A stretch of DNA of 64,000 bases from contig JAIUCV010000658.1 of NCBI GenBank assembly GCA_026724425.1, forward strand, positions 186,001 through 250,000. Direction: 5' to 3'. Below the pieces are notes generated by a model that did not search any database, was not told the origin of the DNA, and saw only the letters and a program-made list of their open reading frames with translations. Within the stretch, counting starts at the first letter, position 1, and every line of letters begins with the position of its first letter. The DNA comes from Erythrophleum ivorense (taxonomy: Eukaryota; Streptophyta; Magnoliopsida; Fabales; Fabaceae). The position numbers and the translations under genes are program-made. Shown piece by piece: positions 57,519 through 64,000 of the stretch.

Positions 57519-58717
57519 TCTTCTTAGTCATGTATGCTGAATCATTTTAGGCCTATAGGATTATTAGGCCTACAAGGCTCCCATACCACTTGCCCTTAAG
57601 TTTGCTAATGGGGTTTTGAGCTAAGTAGGCTTAAAGAGGTATGTGTTTAAGCTTTCTATTTCAAATTTTTAGGTGGTTATATTGCCTATATCATCTTTGT
57701 GATAATTAAGGTTTCTTGTAAGAGTGATTATGGCATCTCTTTTTCTTGGAAAGAAATCTTTTTACTCTTCTAGGGTTTCTTTATAATGACAAGTCTTTTA
57801 ATGGCATCTTGTAGTACTTTACCTTTGGCTTATTCCATGTGTTATAGGATGACTAAGGTGGATCTAATGCTTTTGTGATTAAAATTCATCATTCCTTCTT
57901 GCTTTCTCTTATTTTTGCATGTGGGTTTCCGTGTCCCTTCAAATACTAGTCCTAACATAGTAAGGTATGTATACAAGGACCATTTATTTTATAAGCTTCA
58001 ATTTCCTCCTTATCTTTTCACTAGAACAATTTTGATTAAGTTCAATATGTCATTAACTTAGTTGATTCTATTTATTATTGCAGTGATTATGAATTTTATT
58101 CTATTATGCTACCTTAGTAGTTCATAGTTTTTGCTTCCTTTTACAACTTGAAGGAATATTGAGGTGGAGGTAAAAGGTGGTGCAATTCATATCTCAAGTA
58201 TAGGGTTTTTTCAAAGCTTTTCCTTTGTTTCACATTTGTAAGTGTTGTTTATTTTTTATGGAACCTTGTTTAGGTTATGGCTTTCCTGTAGTTTGCCTAA
58301 ATCAAGGTTACAAAAATCCTGCATGTTAGAGTTGTTTCTTGGATGCTTATTTTGCAAGTGAGATTAGAGGCTTGTATGCTTTTGCAAAGTAGTTTCCTAA
58401 TGGCTTAATCAAAGTTTGCTATCATTCAAGCAAGGGTAGAGTTAAGATTACCAAGGTTGATCTTCCCTTGATTATGGTTCAACCTTAATAAATCTTGAGT
58501 TTGGTATGTTCCTCTTTTCCTTTCTTAATTTGTGATTAATATTATAGTTGTGGGTGACTACCATGTGTCTAAGCTTTGATGATTGTCCCCTAAACGATTG
58601 TTTTTATGCGTATTTTGAATGAATGGTCTTTTGGACATTACCCAACAGTCTATCTCCCTTTTTTTCCTTAATATACTTTGTTCTTTTGTTTACTCCTGTT
58701 TTTTCAATTCTTTGTTA
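57519..58717. other. Unrecognised T-rich DNA
   Basis: No gene recognised. It may be the leader or LTR part of the degenerate element that seems to start coding at about 58720, but no terminal repeat or primer site was found. Confidence 0.4.
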
Positions 58718-58719
58718 TC

Positions 58720-61700
58720 TATGGGTCTATGGTGAGATCTAAAGGTAAGGGTAAAAAGAAGAGGCCTTTCATTGTTCCTCATTTGAAAGAATTTGAGAGT
58801 GAGATTACTGAGGAGGGAGTACAAGGCTCTTTAAAGTTTCTTTTTGTATGCTCATTCCAAAGGTTAAAGCGTTTTCCATACCAAGGGTAGTGCTACAATT
58901 GTTGTTATTCTTAGGGAGGTTTTTTCATGATGGCTTGCGATTTTGCTAAACTCTAACTTTTGTGACATTATTACTTACTTGGCTCTACCATGCAACTAGC
59001 ATCTTCCTTCAATAGTAAAGAAGATTTTAGGTTTTATTGCTCCTTGTAAGTTGGTGGGGATGCAACCTTTTTCTATGCTGCTTAATTACTCTTCATTACT
59101 AATCTCTACTTAATGGCAAAAAGTCTTTTCACCTTTAGGTATATCTAAAGTTGTGCCCTTTTTCATGTTGACTACTAAGTAAGCATGAATTAGACTAATT
59201 ATTTTTGTTTGTACAAGATTTATTTGCTTATAATGGTTTCTCATTCACCCAAGAATATGCTAGTGAGGGCGCAACGATGGACTTACGCAAATTCCTTGAG
59301 ATCGATTTGAAGGGTGCCCTTAAGCTTCTACTAGAGGTGGCCCATGGTTTTGCTGTAGATGGCATTCACTTAACTTTATGACTTTTGATTTAGTCTTATC
59401 AAGGATTGTTGTCATCACACTATGGCAACTTTCAGCTAGCTTCTTGTGTAGGTCATCTTTATATTTTACTCTTTGCTTTAACGTTAAGTCGAAGATGTTT
59501 ACTAAGATGTTGTTTTTTTTATCTCATGCAACTTCATAAGATGACATGGATAGGATAACTTGTTTGGAAAGGTTGAGCAAGGTTGTAACTTGCAGTGAAT
59601 CAATTAGGGCAATTGATTTTTTTCTCATAAAGAGTTTTTGCAAGATGTTATTCCTATTGTGCCATTATTTAAGGCTTCTGATGATGTTAAGGAGTAGTTT
59701 TAAAAATGCAAGAGTCCAATTCCCGTGCGTACCAATGATGTTGATGATGATGAAGACATTGTCTCATCATCACCACTAATAAGCTCTTTTCTTGCTTCTA
59801 GCTCTTACTCTGATTGGGAGAAAAAATGGTTGCTTTGGAGGCTAAAGTGAGTGCGCTAAGAAAGACTTGTAAAGAGCTTTAGCAAAGGAAAGATAAGGCA
59901 ATAGCAAAAGCACAAGTCGATCTGTGAGTCAAAATAATGGCCAAGTTGAGGCTAAAATTGAGCCTAGGATCAAAGTTGAAGAGAGGAGAAAGATTATGCC
60001 TACTATAAGGACTAATGTCAAGACTGAGCTAAAAGTAAATGTTGAGACAACAGATAACAAATCCTATAACAATGGGTTTGTCATTCGGGTGGTCAAGGTT
60101 GTTATGGCTTGCAAGGAGATAGGCTTATACCAAAATGCTATGAATGCTATTTCTTGTAATAGTGCTAAGGCTCAAGCAAGGATCATAACATATGCATGTT
60201 CCTTATTCCTAAATGTAGATTGTTTGTGTACATTAACATTTTATTTTCCTCCTTCTCATTCCTATAGCCTTTTTGTTTTCCATTTCTTGTGTAGTTGTAA
60301 GCCTTTCTAACATTTTGGAACCTAGATCTAGATTGGGATGATTGAGCCCATGTTGTTGGTAGGTTTTTCATGGCTTAACATAGGCTTTCTCCCTGCTTGT
60401 CATCACATGGCACATTCATTATAAGTTTTTTTTTTTTTAACTTTTGCACTTTTTCTTTTTGTCCTTGGCCTAGAAAGGAGGTTTTGGATTTTTCCATGGT
60501 GTTTTCCTTTTAGCCTCAATTTTTGTAATTTGACATTTAAAAAGCTAAAGGTGGCTAGTTTACCCATATAGTTGGGCTCAATTGCAAGGCTAAAAAGGCA
60601 TGATTTCAAACCTTCTATCTTCTTTTTTGTAGCTTTTACTTGTTGTCACCTTTCCCATAAGTATTTCGTTGGAAGATGGTTACTGGGGAATTGTTAGGCT
60701 TGACTCTATCTTATGAAGTCAAGGAAGAGTTTAGTGTAAGTAATAGGCACTCTCATAACAAACAACATGAAGAGGCAATTAGTCCTTCTTTGAGGGTTCA
60801 TGAGGATGTTTTTGTTATAAAAAATATTGTGGTACTTATCTAGATAATGAAGAACCATGCTTAAGTGCTAATGGAAGGGTTGCTTATGGTTATACTATAT
60901 GGCATGTTGGCTCCAAGAAAGATACTAGGTCTTTGCTCAGCTTCTTGGTTAGCTAGGATTATGCATACACCAGAGCTTTTTACCTTCACTTTCCTTTCTC
61001 ATGTCTAGAAAGGGCAATGCTACTTTTTGAGAAGATAATGAGTAAAATTTTGAGGATTAGAATGATGCTTTCTTTTAGGTAGAGGATGTTCATCTTGAGG
61101 GAGAATGCATTTAGTTTGGTCTTCCTAAGTTGACCTTTAAAAAAAAAAGGCAGAAAAGAGTATGCCAGGTTGAAAAGAGAGTTTAAGTTGTTAAATAGTT
61201 CATTAGCATGACTCTTTCACTTATGAAAGCTAGTGATACCTTTTAAGTGTTGATAGACTAACCTTTGTTAATGTGTTGTAGGCTGAGCTTCGTGGAGTTA
61301 CGAGATAACTTGTTTAAGCCCTTTGGAAAGACTAGGTATCTTTTAGTAAGCTAGATTTCATTTCTTGCATTACTTGTTTGTTTGAGATAATAACTTTGCC
61401 AGTCTTATTGCAGATCTTTTTTACTTGAATGATTCTAAGATAAAGTCACTCATATTTGCCAGGATTACTGACAATTTCATAGAATTTGAACTTTTTGTAT
61501 AGTTTAGGAGGTAATGAGAGTTACCTTTTGTTGCTAATGTCTGCTTTGCTTTATATGGTCCTTTAAAACCCTTAATGGTGTCCAGAGCTTTGTGCGAGAG
61601 TGAGGGTCTTATAATTAAAAGCTTAAATCCATTTTTCCTTATTGAGGTTAGAGTAGAAAATGAAAGCTTCTAATAAAGTATCCATTAGTTGTGAGTAATG

Positions 61701-62910
61701 ATACCAAAAGAAGATGGATGCAAATGTTCCTATTCTAGCTAGTTAGAATAGAAAGACAATGGAAAAAGGACACAAGGCCTTATTGAAATGATTTAAAAGA
61801 GCTTGGTTTACTAGGCATGGTAGTAATTTGGCCCCAGAGGCTATAATTGTTCCATGTTCTCTTTCTTAAAGTGGCTCAAATGTTGCTCCAATTGTTAGGG
61901 ATGATGTTACTATTAATACAACTGCCAAAGCTCAAGGGGTAGCATTAGTGCTGGTGAAGAGGTGAGTTTAAGAGGCGGGCCTTTTACTTTAGCTATTTAA
62001 GCTTACATAGGTTTAAGAAGTAGCCCAATTGTTATGGACTTGCTTGAAGGTGCTCTAAGGGGAATAGCCCCTGAGGCATGTAATTACACTAATCTTTTCA
62101 AAATGGTTTTGGAAGCATTTGCCTCCATTTAGGGCTTGTGATTAGTTAACCTTAAAGGGTTTTGATGTAAAGATTTATAATATTAAGATGGTAGCCTCCT
62201 TACTTTCAAATTCTCTGGTATTTGATTCTATTTTCAAGATAATAAGAATTGCCTCTTTATTTTTTACCTTGTTTGTTTATGCTTTCTTGTTATTTAATCT
62301 TGTTAAAACTATTCTTGTAAGCCACAATTAGTGTCGCATTCTAGACAAATGATGATTACTTTGTCTATGAGAGGCAAGAGATAAAAGAGAGTATTAGGGC
62401 ACTATAGGAGTAGGTGGCTCAGTCTAAGGCCTTTTTGACAATCGTTTGAAGGGAAGTAATTGCTTTAGTTAACAAGGCTATTCACCTTGATGGCATTAAT
62501 CAAAAGCTTGAAAAGGAGTTTAATGCCCTTACCATTAAGAAGGCCAAAGTCATTGCTAAGTTTAAGAGTCAAATAGTAATGGATACCTAAAGATTAGAGG
62601 TCTTCATGGCAAAGAAGTGACATTCCATAAGTAGTTCCTATTAACTACATTGAAAAGGCTTTTGACTAAAGTCTTATTCTATTAATAAAATCATAGTGAA
62701 TAGCTCTTAAGTTAAAGCTGGTGTGAAATTTAGGGAGTTAGAGTTCAAGTTGGAAGACTTTAGCCAAGATCTCCTAAAGGCTTTTAAAGATCCCAAGGTG
62801 AACTTATGATGGAGGCCTGAAATCAACATTGGATCTCTTGAGGGATTTATCCCTCTTTCTAGAGACAAGTCAATGACATGAGCATGGCAATGTTGTAATT
62901 GTATTTTACC
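58720..62910 (+). pseudogene. Degenerate repeat-derived coding region, family not recognised
   Basis: Several + strand stretches look like broken coding DNA. One begins MVRSKGKGKKKRPFIVPHLK at 58732, a basic start, and runs to the 58890 stop. A Lys-rich helical stretch near 59825-59890 (VALEAKVSALRKTCKEL) and the frame 59924-60310 (EERRKIMPTIRTN, ACKEIGLYQNAMNAISCN) follow. Near 62450-62580 there is another coiled-coil-like stretch (IHLDGINQKLEKEFNAL). Codon-like text is interrupted by stops in all frames. A basic N-terminus plus coiled coils recalls gag-like or plant-mobile-domain proteins of non-autonomous LTR elements, but I cannot name the family. Confidence 0.35.
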
Positions 62911-63055
62911 CATTGGTTGATAATGGATAGTTATTTCTTATTGTATTGTTTAGATTTATTTTCTTATCATGTTTCATGGCATCATTCCTTCTCCTTCTTT
63001 TTCATGTCATGTTTTTTAGGTTGAACTTTACTTTTTGTGGAAGTCTTCCTGATGA
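62911..63055. other. T-rich spacer
   Basis: Short AT-rich stretch between the degenerate coding region and the minisatellite; nothing recognised. Confidence 0.4.
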
Positions 63056-63545
63056 GGTTATATGGACATTTATTGCTAAAGGTTGTGTAGAATTCTATTG
63101 CTAGGGTCATATAAACCTTACTTTTCTAAGGTTTCATCGATCTTTAATTGCTTAGGTTACATAGAGCTTTCCTTATTAATGTTGTGTAGACATTTATTTG
63201 TTAAGGTTACATAGATCTTTGTCTTTTGAGGTTGTATAGGCTTTTCTCTACTAAATAATGTAGATCTTTGGTAACTAAGATTGTGTAAACCTTTTTTGCT
63301 AAGATCGTGTAAATCTTTCCTTGTTAAGGTCACATAAACCTTTGGTAGTTAAGGTTATGTAGACCTTTCTCTGCCAAGGTCATGTAGATCTTTCTTTGTT
63401 GTGGTCACGTAGACCTTTATTTGTTGAGGTCATGTAGACCTTTAGTAGTTAAGGTAGCATGGACCCTTCTTTACTAAGCTAGGGTTAACTTTTCTTTATT
63501 GGGGTCGCATGGACATTTCCTTGTTGATATTGCATAGATCTTTGA
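63056..63545. repeat. 25-bp minisatellite, about 19 degenerate copies
   Basis: The unit is AAGGTCATGTAGACC followed by TTTCTTTGTT, with strict 25-bp spacing visible from the (T)AGACC core at 63361, 63386, 63411, 63436 and 63461. Copies differ at many positions (e.g. GTTGTGTAG, GTTACATAG, GTCACGTAG), so the array is old. No open frame spans it. Confidence 0.9.
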
Positions 63546-64000
63546 TTTTTATCTTAAGGAACGAGATCCCTTGTCTTATTGTCATCATGTGACATCACTC
63601 AATTGTAGGATTTAGATTTCACAACTTTTCATGTTTAAGTGAATTGTATCCCTTAGGTATGTCTATCCTTTTAGGATTTGTTCCTGCCTATTCAACTTTT
63701 CCTAGAGATAAGTAGCCTATTTGATTAGACTTCTATTTTAAAGATTATCCTCTATATTTATTCTTTGATAAGATTGTTGATTTCTTGAAATGTTTATTGG
63801 GCAACTAATTCATATCTCCATGATTTGACCTTTTATAATTTCTGAGGGATTGATGGCTTTCCCTTGTAATTCTCCATTTTGCTTTGATTGTTGTATTTGA
63901 GGGATTTGAAATACTTCTTAGAAATACTATATTGTCCTTACCTTTTATTTTCTTTATGAAGCGATTAGGGTCAAGAGGTTCTATCATGTAAAGACAAAGA
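63546..64000. other. AT-rich DNA, nothing recognised
   Basis: No gene or repeat supported. The - strand frame at 63805-63987 lacks motifs. Confidence 0.4.

Noticed and set aside
63056..63545. Regular repeats that might suggest a CRISPR array
   Set aside because: Repeats are contiguous and diverged with no unique spacers, and the genome is a plant's; it is a minisatellite.

Overview
The window is nuclear DNA of a flowering plant, most likely a eudicot. It is AT-rich, its one clear gene is split by short GT-AG introns, and most of the rest is layered transposable elements of plant type (Sirevirus-like Ty1/copia, long-LTR elements, a plant LINE, PIF/Harbinger, foldback MITEs). I cannot name the species. 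No rRNA, tRNA, CRISPR or prokaryotic feature was seen.

One intact host gene is present: a NEDD8/RUB-conjugating E2 enzyme (RCE1/UBC12 type, 183 aa) at 29019-31983 on the + strand, in five coding exons behind a 5' UTR with a probable leader intron. The only other host-gene trace is a truncated, frameshifted histone H2B copy at 17018-17236 (-).

Layout. 1-620: nothing recognised. 620-6070: decayed copia element on the - strand, with pol/gag remains, a primer-binding site at 3489-3500 and a long 5' LTR carrying a 1.1-kb internal duplication. 6897-10678: a 3.8-kb solo-LTR-like element with a perfect 5-bp target duplication. 10684-17000: AT-rich decay with an LTR remnant and two small inverted-repeat elements. 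17446-27480: a 10.0-kb PIF/Harbinger element with matching termini and a TAA duplication. It holds a Harbinger transposase and a Myb/SANT partner gene (both -, both broken) and two tandem Transposase_24-type genes (+, both broken). 27484-32230: RCE1 locus. 32850-48000: a LINE on the - strand, split by a 10.6-kb Sirevirus-like copia element (36367-46922) with both LTRs and an ATCTT duplication. 48358-48801: foldback MITE. 49900-52450: purine-rich, CACGTG-rich repeat DNA. 53950-57513: second member of the long-LTR family, again with a perfect duplication. 57519-64000: degenerate unrecognised repeat DNA, including a 25-bp minisatellite.

The mobile elements form a readable history: copia went into the LINE, and the long LTR at 53950 went into older repeat DNA. 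Within the Harbinger element, the transposase and Myb-like protein are the usual two-gene mobility pair; the Transposase_24 pair is an unusual passenger. No clearly new molecular system was found. The Harbinger element with its four genes and the inverted-repeat cluster between them is the best candidate for a closer look.
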